From: Candidatus Finniella inopinata
GTDB taxonomy: Bacteria; Pseudomonadota; Alphaproteobacteria; Paracaedibacterales; CAITNM01
Direction of reading: 5' to 3'
Assembly: GCA_945903885.1 (NCBI GenBank)
Contig: CAMDPB010000017.1
Span: 1 to 10,602 of the forward strand
DNA length: 10,602 bases
Position 1 is the first letter of the stretch; every line of letters starts with the position of its first letter. A model generated the notes under the pieces. The model did not search any database. It saw nothing but the letters and a program-made list of their open reading frames with translations, and had not been told where the DNA came from. Positions 1 through 6,743 of the stretch are shown in pieces. The translations under genes were made by a program, and so were the position numbers.

Positions 1-19
1 ATGCGGCCATCACAGGCTG

Positions 20-56
20 TTATCTTTTCTTTAAAAAGTTGACTAAGAAAAGATAA
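20..56. promoter_or_regulatory. Perfect 12-bp inverted repeat upstream of the Fic gene (candidate operator)
   Basis: TTATCTTTTCTT at 20-31 is matched by its exact reverse complement AAGAAAAGATAA at 45-56, with a 13-base loop. The loop contains the TTGACT that I read as the -35 box of the downstream gene, and the right arm lies in the promoter spacer. That position would suit a dimeric repressor. The Fic protein carries its own C-terminal winged-helix domain, so autoregulation is possible but inferred. The arms are AT-rich and no T-tract follows directly, so a terminator for a gene left of the window is less likely. Confidence 0.5.
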
Positions 57-67
57 TCATTTATTTT
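39..67 (+). promoter_or_regulatory. Candidate sigma70-type promoter for the Fic gene
   Basis: TTGACT at 39-44 matches the -35 consensus at five of six positions. TATTTT at 62-67 is an acceptable -10 box, and the spacer is exactly 17 bases. Transcription would start near position 74, giving a leader of about 23 bases before the preferred ATG at 97. AT-rich sequence yields chance matches, but the -35 quality and spacing are good and the inverted repeat overlaps it. Confidence 0.45.
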
Positions 68-96
68 TTCTTTAAGGGCCATTGAAGGAAAAAATA

Positions 97-1257
97 ATGC
101 TCAATACTAGGGTAGGGACTTACACAAATCATAGTGTGGCTGGAGAGGTTTATCGATCTTATAATCCTCATAAACTACCCCCTCAGCCAGCTATTGATCT
201 GACCATTTTATCTTCTAAACTAGAAAAAGCTAACTTGGCATTAGGCGAGATTAATGCGATTGCTAAAACTATCCCTAATGCAGCGCTTTTTATTTATATG
301 TATGTACGCAAAGAAGCACTTTTGTCTTCTCAAATAGAAGGTACACAAAGCTCTTTTTCTGATTTACTTTTGTTTGAAAATCAGCAAAAAGCTAAGACTA
401 CTATCGATGACGTAGAGGAAGTATCAAACTATGTACAGGCTCTTAACTATGGATTAAATCAATTACAAAAAGGGTTTCCCTTATCATTACGTTTGCTTCG
501 TGAAATACATGCCATTTTGTTACAAGGTGGGAGAGGAGCTAATAAGCAACCAGGTGAATTTAGAACATCACAAAACTGGATTGGTGGAACACGCCCTGGA
601 AATGCTCTATTTGTACCTCCTGCACCAGAACACTTAATAACGTTTTTAGGTGATTTAGAAAATTTTTTGCACGATGAAAGCTGTAATCTGCCCATTCTTG
701 TTAAGGTTGGGCTTGTACATATTCAATTTGAAACTATACACCCCTTCCTAGATGGTAATGGGCGTTTAGGAAGACTCTTAATTACGTTACTGCTTTGTGA
801 ATGGAAAGCACTTAATAAACCAGTTCTGTACTTAAGCCTGTATTTAAAGCAAAATCGCCAGTTGTATTATGATCTTTTACAAAGGGTTAGAAATGATGGG
901 TGCTACGAAGTGTGGTTAGAATTTTTTCTAGATGGTATTGCATCTTCAGCAAAGCAAGTGATTAGTACAACATATCAACTTGATTCTTTATTTAAAGAAG
1001 ATTCTGAAAAAATTAATAAGCTTGGGCGCATCAAATATTCTTGTATTAAAGTATGGGAATACATGAAAGAGCTTCCACAAGTGACTGTGTCTTCGTTAGC
1101 AAAAATTTTAGGAATGAGTATGCCAACTGCAAGAAGTTGCTTGAATACGTTAGTGCAAGAAGGAATTTTGATAGAAGCAACAGGTATGCAAAGGGATAAA
1201 TTGTACATTTACAAAAAATACTTAAGTATTCTAGAGCAAGGCACAGATCCTATCTGA
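97..1257 (+). CDS. Class II Fic family protein (Fic/DOC domain plus C-terminal winged helix)
   Basis: Predicted AMP-transferase (AMPylase/deAMPylase) of the Fic superfamily, which moves AMP from ATP to protein hydroxyls. Numbered from the ATG at 97 (386 aa), the auto-inhibitory helix motif (S/T)xxxE(G/N) is seen as SSQIEG at 77-82. The catalytic Fic motif HPFLDGNGRLGR lies at 215-226 with its His, Asn-Gly-Arg and final Arg intact, so the enzyme should be active and self-inhibited by E81. Residues about 310-375 look like a winged helix-turn-helix. A TTG at 82 opens the frame five codons earlier, but AAGGA at 85-89 lies 7 bases before the ATG at 97 and makes that ATG the better start. No antitoxin gene is adjacent, which fits class II proteins carrying their own inhibitory helix. 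It converges on fabH with a 13-base gap. The target is unknown; a secreted-effector role is not indicated, as no signal peptide is seen. Confidence 0.93.
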   Translation: MLNTRVGTYTNHSVAGEVYRSYNPHKLPPQPAIDLTILSSKLEKANLALGEINAIAKTIPNAALFIYMYVRKEALLSSQIEGTQSSFSDLLLFENQQKAKTTIDDVEEVSNYVQALNYGLNQLQKGFPLSLRLLREIHAILLQGGRGANKQPGEFRTSQNWIGGTRPGNALFVPPAPEHLITFLGDLENFLHDESCNLPILVKVGLVHIQFETIHPFLDGNGRLGRLLITLLLCEWKALNKPVLYLSLYLKQNRQLYYDLLQRVRNDGCYEVWLEFFLDGIASSAKQVISTTYQLDSLFKEDSEKINKLGRIKYSCIKVWEYMKELPQVTVSSLAKILGMSMPTARSCLNTLVQEGILIEATGMQRDKLYIYKKYLSILEQGTDPI

Positions 1258-1270
1258 GGCTGACCGTAGT

Positions 1271-2242
1271 CTACCACTTTACCAAGGCAGAGGCCCAGGT
1301 AAGACCGCCGCCCATGGCTTCTAGAACAACATTTTGGCCTTTTTGAATACGGCCATCGCGCGCTGCTTCCCACAATGCCAGGGGAATGGTAGCTGCTGAG
1401 GTATTGGAATGCCTATCAACGGTGACCACCATTTTTTCCATGGGAATTTTAAAGTGAACACTTATGCCTTCAATAATTCTAAGGTTTGCTTGGTGTGGTA
1501 CGAACCAGTCTATGTCATCTACTTTCATGTTATTGGATTTCAAAACGGTTTCAACAGCTTCACCAATAAGCTTAACTGCTGATTTGAAAATTTCACGACC
1601 CTGCATGCGCACGTGTCCTGGCTGTTTCGCACAAGCTGGTGCCGTATCTACATACAACAGGTCATAATTTGTGCCATCAGAAAACAGATGGGTTGAATGA
1701 ATTCCGCGGACATAATCAGCATGGGATTCATCGACGCCTTCTAAAACCAAAGCGCCGGCACCGTCACCAAACAACACAGCGGTTGAACGGTCATTCCAGT
1801 CGATAATTTTTGACATAGCGTCTGCACCAATGACTAGGGCACGTTTAGCCATGCCAGTTTTAAGGTATTGATCTGCAACTGATAGGGCATAAATAAAGCC
1901 AGAACAAACCGCATTCACATCAAAAGCAAAAGCCTTTGTAGCGCCAATTTTTGCTTGTACTCTAGATGCTGTTGCAGGAAATGGGTGATCAGGGGTAACG
2001 GTTGCGACTACTATTAAATCAATTGTTTGGGCGTCAATTCCAGCATTTTTTAGGGCTATTTTTGCAGCTTCAGCCGCTAAATCAGATGTGTTTTGCCCTT
2101 CAGCTAACACATGGCGCTGTTTCATGCCGGTGCGTTCAACAATCCATTCATCGGTGGTATTAAGGCTTTGTGCTAAATCAGCATTAGTAAGGCACTTAGG
2201 GGGTAAGTAGCCGCCAACTCCGCGAACGATGCTGCGACGCAC
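1271..2242 (-). CDS. fabH: Beta-ketoacyl-ACP synthase III (FabH)
   Basis: Catalyses the first condensation of type II fatty-acid synthesis, acetyl-CoA plus malonyl-ACP to acetoacetyl-ACP, in the cytosol. The 323-residue length is typical. The thiolase-fold triad is complete: Cys113 in the AVCSGF motif, His250 in VPHQAN and Asn280 in RHSNTSAA. The glycine-rich FGDGAGA (158-164) and the C-terminal GGGLTWAS loop are also present. The start is GTG at 2242-2240, sharing one base with the plsX stop (TAGTG). AAGGA lies 8 bases upstream inside the plsX 3' end, so translation is probably coupled. It is the last gene of rpmF-plsX-fabH here; ihfA, which often follows fabH in alphaproteobacteria, is absent and a convergent Fic gene lies beyond. 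No hairpin terminator is visible in the 13-base gap. Confidence 0.97.
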   Translation of the reverse strand: MRRSIVRGVGGYLPPKCLTNADLAQSLNTTDEWIVERTGMKQRHVLAEGQNTSDLAAEAAKIALKNAGIDAQTIDLIVVATVTPDHPFPATASRVQAKIGATKAFAFDVNAVCSGFIYALSVADQYLKTGMAKRALVIGADAMSKIIDWNDRSTAVLFGDGAGALVLEGVDESHADYVRGIHSTHLFSDGTNYDLLYVDTAPACAKQPGHVRMQGREIFKSAVKLIGEAVETVLKSNNMKVDDIDWFVPHQANLRIIEGISVHFKIPMEKMVVTVDRHSNTSAATIPLALWEAARDGRIQKGQNVVLEAMGGGLTWASALVKW

Positions 2243-3246
2243 TATTGTATTCCTTCAAGCCCAGCTTGCAAATCTGGAATGACGTTACGTTTTACCATTT
2301 CGTCAGCAACTTTAATAGCATTAGCAAAACCAATGCCGTCAGTCCCACCATGGCTTTTAATAACAATACCGCGCAGGCCTAAAAACATGGCGCCATTGTA
2401 CAAGCGTGGGTCAACGAAACGCTTGAAAGTTGCAAGTGATGGTTGAGCAATCAAAGCACCAATTTTACTAAGCACGCTATCGCTTAAGCTTTTCTTTAGC
2501 TGACGTGCGAAAAGACGAACAGTTCCTTCAATGGCTTTTAGCACTATATTTCCAGTGAAGCCATCGGTAACAACTACATCTACTGTTGCTTTGGTAATAT
2601 CATCGCCTTCTACAAATCCGTGGAAATTTACTAATGGATGATCACGTAAAAAGTGGGCTGCTGCTTGCACAATTTGGTTGCCCTTAAGGTCTTCGCTGCC
2701 AACGTTAAGCAAACCAACACTTGGGTTTTCAATATTCATTAATTTACGTGAATATGCTGAGCCCATTACGGCAAATTGTACCAAATTCTCAGCGCTACAA
2801 TCAATGTTGGCGCCCAAATCCAGCACCAAGGTGCACCCTTTATCACTAGGAATTAGGGCAGGGATTGCAGGGCGGTCAATGCCGTCGAATGTTTTAAGAA
2901 TAATTTTGGAAAGGGCCATGAATGCGCCGGTATTACCAGCTGATACCACAGCGTGAGCAACACCTTGATTTACTGCATCAATTGCCATGCCCATGCTTGA
3001 TTTGCGCCCAATGCGTACAGCAAGACTTGGTTTTAATTGCCCCGTAATGACTTCTTCCGCATGCTTTATGGTCACGTGCTTTCGCAAGACCGGAGTGAGT
3101 AGCGAAGTTAAAACATTTTCTTGACCAAAGGCCAAAAACTGAACATTCGCTTGGGGATGCGAGCGAATAAATTCGGCAATACCGTCAAAAACAATTTTAG
3201 GGGCACCGTCGCCCCCCATGGCATCAATAGCGATGCAAGTTGTCAT
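2242..3246 (-). CDS. plsX: Phosphate acyltransferase PlsX
   Basis: Makes acyl-phosphate from acyl-ACP and phosphate, feeding PlsY in the first acylation of glycerol-3-phosphate; a peripheral membrane enzyme of phospholipid synthesis. The 334 residues match the family length. Conserved blocks run in order: IAIDAMGGDGAP near the N-terminus (6-16), SAGNTGA (102-108), DLGAN (143-147), LNVGSE (180-185), TDGFTGN (227-233) and GLRGIVIKSHGG (290-301). The start is ATG at 3246, 9 bases after the rpmF stop. Only a weak purine-rich GAAGAA, overlapping the end of rpmF, precedes it, so coupling to rpmF translation is likely. It ends in TAG overlapping the fabH GTG. Co-transcription links fatty-acid initiation with phospholipid initiation. 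Confidence 0.97.
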   Translation of the reverse strand: MTTCIAIDAMGGDGAPKIVFDGIAEFIRSHPQANVQFLAFGQENVLTSLLTPVLRKHVTIKHAEEVITGQLKPSLAVRIGRKSSMGMAIDAVNQGVAHAVVSAGNTGAFMALSKIILKTFDGIDRPAIPALIPSDKGCTLVLDLGANIDCSAENLVQFAVMGSAYSRKLMNIENPSVGLLNVGSEDLKGNQIVQAAAHFLRDHPLVNFHGFVEGDDITKATVDVVVTDGFTGNIVLKAIEGTVRLFARQLKKSLSDSVLSKIGALIAQPSLATFKRFVDPRLYNGAMFLGLRGIVIKSHGGTDGIGFANAIKVADEMVKRNVIPDLQAGLEGIQ

Positions 3247-3255
3247 TTTTTGAAA

Positions 3256-3456
3256 CTATTCTTCAGTTTCAGTGATAGCGCTACGTAATTTCAACACTTG
3301 ACGCCCTTTGTAATGACCACATGATGTGCAAACATGATGTGATAGCTTAGGTGACCCGCAGTTTGGGCACTCTTGCACATTAACAGGTGTTAAAGCATGA
3401 TGAGAACGGCGCATATTACGACGAGATTGGGATGTCTTCTTCTTAGGAACAGCCAT
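3256..3456 (-). CDS. rpmF: 50S ribosomal protein L32
   Basis: Small zinc-ribbon protein of the large ribosomal subunit, 66 residues. It begins MAVPKKKTSQSRR, the usual L32 N-terminus, and carries two CxxC pairs (Cys30/Cys33 and Cys43/Cys46) separated by nine residues. This is the zinc-binding, C-plus form of the protein. A clear AAGGAG lies 10 bases upstream of the ATG at 3456. It is the first gene of the rpmF-plsX-fabH operon, an arrangement that ties ribosome production to membrane-lipid synthesis in many bacteria. Confidence 0.97.
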   Translation of the reverse strand: MAVPKKKTSQSRRNMRRSHHALTPVNVQECPNCGSPKLSHHVCTSCGHYKGRQVLKLRSAITETEE

Positions 3457-3489
3457 GAAACTAAAGCTCCTTGCAGCTTTTTTTGAAAA

Positions 3490-3517
3490 ATTATACTTGT
3501 TGCAAAAATATAGCCAA
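3490..3517 (-). promoter_or_regulatory. Candidate promoter of the rpmF-plsX-fabH operon
   Basis: Reading the minus strand, TTGGCT (3517-3512) and a perfect TATAAT (3495-3490) are 16 bases apart, about 33 bases before the rpmF ATG. An alternative pair, TTGCGA (3535-3530) and TATATT (3512-3507) with a 17-base spacer, overlaps it upstream, so there may be two start sites. The pepF promoter region on the other strand occupies the same bases. Confidence 0.5.
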
Positions 3518-3527
3518 AAATCATAAT
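3500..3527 (+). promoter_or_regulatory. Candidate pepF promoter
   Basis: TTGCAA (3500-3505) and CATAAT (3522-3527) are separated by 16 bases on the plus strand, leaving a leader of about 35-40 bases before the pepF ATG. It overlaps the divergent rpmF promoter candidates, so the two transcription units may compete for polymerase. The region is AT-rich and this is one of several possible placements. Confidence 0.35.
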
Positions 3528-3542
3528 ATTCGCAAGGCTTAC

Positions 3543-3552
3543 TTAACGTTAA
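3543..3552. repeat. 10-bp perfect palindrome TTAACGTTAA in the pepF leader
   Basis: TTAACGTTAA is exactly self-complementary. It sits between the pepF promoter candidate and its ribosome binding site (AAAAGGA at 3557-3563). It could be a protein-binding half-site pair, but a palindrome of this length and base composition can occur by chance. No second copy was noticed in the window. Confidence 0.25.
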
Positions 3553-3570
3553 ACATAAAAGGATTCACTA

Positions 3571-5349
3571 ATGGGTACTATAATTGAGGGATTTGTTGAT
3601 CTGCCAACTTGGGATTTGAGCGATTTATATGCTAATTCAAAGGATCCAAAAATTGATCAAGACCTGATTTTGATTGAAAAGCAGGTAGATGACTTTGTCT
3701 CACTTTATACAGCTGCTGTGTTTGAAGGCACTACGTTGCTTCAGGCCATAAAAGCATATGAACAGATTAGTGAGTCTTTGGGTAAAATCATGACCTTTGC
3801 GGTGCTTCAGTATTATGGAGACCTCAACGATACTGATTTCCGCGCCCTATACCAACGTGCTCAAGAAAAAATATCGCTTTTGTCAGCAAAAATTGTTTTC
3901 TTTTCATTAGCGCTAGCAAAGCTTAGTGCTGATTCTGTTGAGAGCTCTATTAAAGCTGAGCCAAAACTTGCTCATTATGATCACTGGCTTAAAATTGTAC
4001 GCCAGTACCAACCCCACCAACTAAGCGAAGAACTAGAACGTTATGCGGTGGAAAAATCGGTAACTGGTCGCAATGCGTGGGTTCGTTTATATGATGAAAC
4101 ACTAGCGTCAATGCAATTGAATTTTGATGGGGAAATGCTTCCTCTTGAAGCGGTTGTTCATAAAATGAGTGATATGAATGCAGAGGTTCGAAAACGTGCG
4201 GCTCATTCCTTAAATGCAGGATTGCAACTGCAAATGCCACTGTTTGCCACTATCACTAACGTGCTGGCTAAAGATAAGGAAATTGACGATAAATGGCGCC
4301 ATTTTGCAAAATCAGATAGCAGTCGTCACCTTGATAACCAGATTGAGCCAGAGGTTGTGGAAACATTGGCGTCTTGTGTGCGTAAAAATTATGCGCAACT
4401 TTCACACCGTTATTATGGCCTTAAGGCGAAAATGCTTGGGTTACAACGCCTGGAGTACTGGGACCGCAACGCGCCGTTGCCCATTGATGATGATGCCGAT
4501 ATTTCTTGGCCCTTGGCGCGTAAGATGGTTTTAGATGCCTATTCAAGTTTTTCTCCAACTATTTCAAGTATTGCTCAGGAATTTTTTGATAAGAACTGGA
4601 TTGATGTGCCAACCAGAACGGGAAAAACATCGGGGGCATTTTCCCACCCGGCAGTGCCAAGTGCGCACCCTTATATTTTGCTTAATTACCAAGGGCGACG
4701 TCGCGATGTAATGACCCTGGCCCATGAACTGGGTCACGGGGTCCACCAAATGTTGGCGCGCGAACAGGGGTATTTATTGGCAGATACGCCGCTGACCGTT
4801 GCTGAGACAGCATCTGTTTTTGGGGAAATGCTAACCTTTCAACATTTACTGGGCACATGTGAAACACCAAACCAGCGCAAGGCGCTGCTTGCTGGTAAAA
4901 TCGATGACATGCTAAACACGGTTGTGCGCCAAATTGCGTTTTATCACTTTGAACAATTGGTTCACCAGGCGCGCCGTCAAGGCGAATTGGCGCCCGATGA
5001 TTTGGCCAGCATTTGGCAACGTACCCAAGAAGAAGCGTTGGGAAGTGCCGTTAACATTGATCCAATCACCCACAGTTATTGGGCGTATATTAGCCACTTC
5101 ATTCATAGTCCGTTTTACGTGTATGCCTATGCATTCGGGGATTGCTTGGTCAATTCGTTGTATGCATTTTATCAACAACAACCAAATGGTTTTGAAACGA
5201 AATACCTTGATTTATTAAAAGCAGGGGGTAGCAAAGGCTATAATGACCTGTTGCAACCCTTTGGCTTTGATTTGAAGCAAGAAGCCTTTTGGCAAGGTGG
5301 CTTGCAAATGATTTCAGGTTTCATTGATGAATTAGAAGGTATGTGTTAG
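3571..5349 (+). CDS. pepF: M3 family oligoendopeptidase (PepF-like)
   Basis: Cytosolic zinc metallopeptidase that degrades short peptides. The 592-residue length is normal for M3B oligoendopeptidase F. The zinc site is HELGH at 385-389 (His385, Glu386, His389), with the third ligand most likely Glu412 in the ETASVFGE segment 23 residues later. The C-terminal region contains the HSPFYVYAYAFGD block expected of the family. AAAAGGA at 3557-3563 lies 7 bases before the ATG. The protein ends FWQGGLQMISGF...EGMC; its last 21 codons including stop recur at 6595-6657, beyond the following gene. By eye, the stretch from about 4700 to 5150 uses more G/C-ending codons than the first part of the gene. 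This could mean mosaic ancestry but was not measured. The next gene starts 11 bases after the stop. Confidence 0.95.
   Translation: MGTIIEGFVDLPTWDLSDLYANSKDPKIDQDLILIEKQVDDFVSLYTAAVFEGTTLLQAIKAYEQISESLGKIMTFAVLQYYGDLNDTDFRALYQRAQEKISLLSAKIVFFSLALAKLSADSVESSIKAEPKLAHYDHWLKIVRQYQPHQLSEELERYAVEKSVTGRNAWVRLYDETLASMQLNFDGEMLPLEAVVHKMSDMNAEVRKRAAHSLNAGLQLQMPLFATITNVLAKDKEIDDKWRHFAKSDSSRHLDNQIEPEVVETLASCVRKNYAQLSHRYYGLKAKMLGLQRLEYWDRNAPLPIDDDADISWPLARKMVLDAYSSFSPTISSIAQEFFDKNWIDVPTRTGKTSGAFSHPAVPSAHPYILLNYQGRRRDVMTLAHELGHGVHQMLAREQGYLLADTPLTVAETASVFGEMLTFQHLLGTCETPNQRKALLAGKIDDMLNTVVRQIAFYHFEQLVHQARRQGELAPDDLASIWQRTQEEALGSAVNIDPITHSYWAYISHFIHSPFYVYAYAFGDCLVNSLYAFYQQQPNGFETKYLDLLKAGGSKGYNDLLQPFGFDLKQEAFWQGGLQMISGFIDELEGMC
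5287..5349 (+). repeat. 3' end of pepF, first copy of a 63-bp direct repeat
   Basis: The last 20 sense codons and stop of pepF. The second copy at 6595-6657 aligns without gaps, with 7 mismatches in 63 bases by hand count. This copy is the functional gene end; the other is orphaned downstream of the glycosyltransferase gene. The offset of 1308 bases is a multiple of three. Confidence 0.95.
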
Positions 5350-5360
5350 GGGATTTTTGA

Positions 5361-6581
5361 ATGATGTCTTGTAAAAGGTTTTTTTTAACTTTTAAGTTAA
5401 AAAAGACCGCTAGTATAGCGAGCTTTGTATTGTTTATTGTTGCCATTTTTTTAGTTGACAAAATTCCAGAGGCGCTTCCCAACATTGAAAATGAAAGACT
5501 TGAAATGTTGCAGGAATGCGCAAGGCATCACACAAAAAAAATTGAGGTTATTAGACACCAAGACATCAGCCGTTTAGAGAATTTCTATCGTACCGTTTTG
5601 CAACCAATTGGACCATTTCCACTTTTTTTATTCAGCTTTAAACCTTCTTGGATACCTTGGATTAAAGGACAGTGGAGTTATACTGCCTTAGGACCAATTG
5701 ATGGAACCTACAAAGATAACTCTGAAAACTTATTAAAATGGCTCAATCAGTACTATCATACAAAAAAACCATTTAAATTTTTTTATCTAGCACAAGAACC
5801 ATATCTAAGGGGCTGTCAGTAGCCTCAAGATATTGGGAAAAAATTTGCTGAAGTTCTAAAAAATTGTCCACTCTTAATTTCTTGTACTCATCCAGATTTA
5901 CCATGGACGCAACAATGTATTTTGATGCCTGATCCGTATTTACTTTCTCATGGTACACAGAACCAGCTGGAATCTCTGCTTAATAGCACTAAGCTTGTGC
6001 CATTTTCTGAGAGAAAATCAACATTCTACTTTCGAGGGGCATTAACTGGGCCAAGATTACCTTTCAGCTATGAAACGATGAAACATAATCCTCGACATCT
6101 ATTGTTAAAAAAAGTGAAAATATGGCCATTTTTAGATTATAAAATCACTAGCTTTGACTCGTTAGACTTGGTGATTAAGCCGGACTATAAAGAATATATT
6201 CTCAAAAATTATTCTTGGTTAAAAGGAGATACTGTAGATTTTTTCGAACATGCAAAACATAAGTACCTTTTGAGTTTTGATGGATATGGATCAGCGTGGA
6301 GTCGAGTTCCATTAATATTAGCAACGGGTTCGGTTTTAGTTTTAAATGCCTTTTGCTATCAATATTTCTATTGCTTGATGGTTGAAAACGAAACATATGT
6401 GGGACTTAATGGGGATTTAAGCAATGGTGAAAAGATTTATCATGACCTAGAAAATAATCCAACACTTGCAGAAAAAATTGGTACACAAGGGCGGAAAATT
6501 GCGAGATTGTTTTTAACCAAATCCGCGGTTGACACGTATTTGTGGTTGACCTTGAAAGAAATAGAGAAGGCATCGCATTAA
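5361..6581 (+). pseudogene. GT90 (CAP10-like) glycosyltransferase interrupted by one in-frame TAG
   Basis: The frame from ATG 5361 to TAA 6581 is open for 406 codons except for TAG at 5820-5822 (codon 154). Residues 155-187, which follow the stop (PQDIGKKFAEVLK and on), read as ordinary protein and join seamlessly to the rest, so this is one gene with a nonsense mutation, not two genes. Residues about 16-32 form a hydrophobic anchor. The second half resembles family 90 glycosyltransferases: FYFRG near 222-226, then KYLLSFDGYGSAWSR at 301-315 and a following ATGSVLVL strand, matching the family's nucleotide-sugar region. Such enzymes add sugars to surface polysaccharide or lipopolysaccharide. 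GGGGA at 5349-5353 gives a ribosome site 7 bases before the ATG. No Shine-Dalgarno precedes the TTG/ATG at 5922-5927, so restart of the second half is doubtful. TAG also ends plsX, fabH and pepF here, which argues against codon reassignment. Family call from pattern recognition only. Confidence 0.75.
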
Positions 6582-6594
6582 ACTTCATCACTTA

Positions 6595-6657
6595 TTTTGG
6601 CAGGGTGGCCTGCAAATGATTTCAGGATTTATTGATGAATTAGAAGGTGTCTGTTAA
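6595..6657 (+). pseudogene. Orphan duplicate of the pepF 3' end (recombination scar)
   Basis: This stretch encodes FWQGGLQMISGF...ELEGVC followed by TAA, nearly the same as the pepF C-terminus. It starts 13 bases after the glycosyltransferase stop and has no start codon context, so it is not a gene. Against 5287-5349 it differs at 7 of 63 positions: four sense-codon changes are silent (CAA/CAG, TTG/CTG, GGT/GGA, TTC/TTT), one codon changes Met to Val (two base changes), and the stop is TAA, not TAG. Similarity stops abruptly left of 6595. It most likely marks where a pepF end plus glycosyltransferase gene was recombined in. Confidence 0.92.
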
Positions 6658-6709
6658 AATAAAAACAATTTCTATTCAAAATTAAATTATTTATTAATTT
6701 ATTATTGAT

Positions 6710-6741
6710 AACCTAAGACTAAATATTTCCAATATTAGGTT
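6710..6741 (+). promoter_or_regulatory. Inverted repeat in the leader of the ankyrin-like gene
   Basis: AACCTAA (6710-6716) pairs exactly with TTAGGTT (6735-6741), which ends 2 bases before the ATG at 6744. Inside it, AATATT occurs at 6722-6727 and again at 6731-6736 around TCC and could extend or compete with the stem. The only Shine-Dalgarno-like bases, AGG at 6737-6739, lie in the right arm, so a folded leader would hide the ribosome site. The stem is AT-rich and marginal, and it lacks the features of a terminator. Confidence 0.35.
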
Positions 6742-6743
6742 TT

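Noticed and set aside
1217..1230. 14-bp perfect palindrome AATACTTAAGTATT near the 3' end of the Fic gene
   Set aside because: It has no loop, lies fully inside coding sequence and is AT-rich. It is too weak for a terminator and there is no reason to expect an operator there.
4214..4534. 106-residue plus-strand reading frame within pepF
   Set aside because: It lies wholly inside pepF in another frame, with no family resemblance; it is a shadow of the real gene. The same holds for the other short overlapping frames inside fic, fabH, plsX, pepF and the aldolase gene.
5922..6581. An independent 219-residue gene starting at TTG 5922
   Set aside because: It is in frame with 5361-5819, the intervening codons are protein-like, and it has no ribosome binding site; it is better explained as the 3' part of one interrupted gene.
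5361..6657. An insertion sequence or transposon between the pepF tails
   Set aside because: There is no transposase, no terminal inverted repeats, and the flanking repeat is 63 bases of coding sequence with codon-biased differences, unlike a target-site duplication.
6658..6743. Promoter for the ankyrin-like gene
   Set aside because: The region is so AT-rich that many weak boxes can be drawn; TTGATA at 6705-6710 has no matching -10 at 16-18 bases, so none is called.
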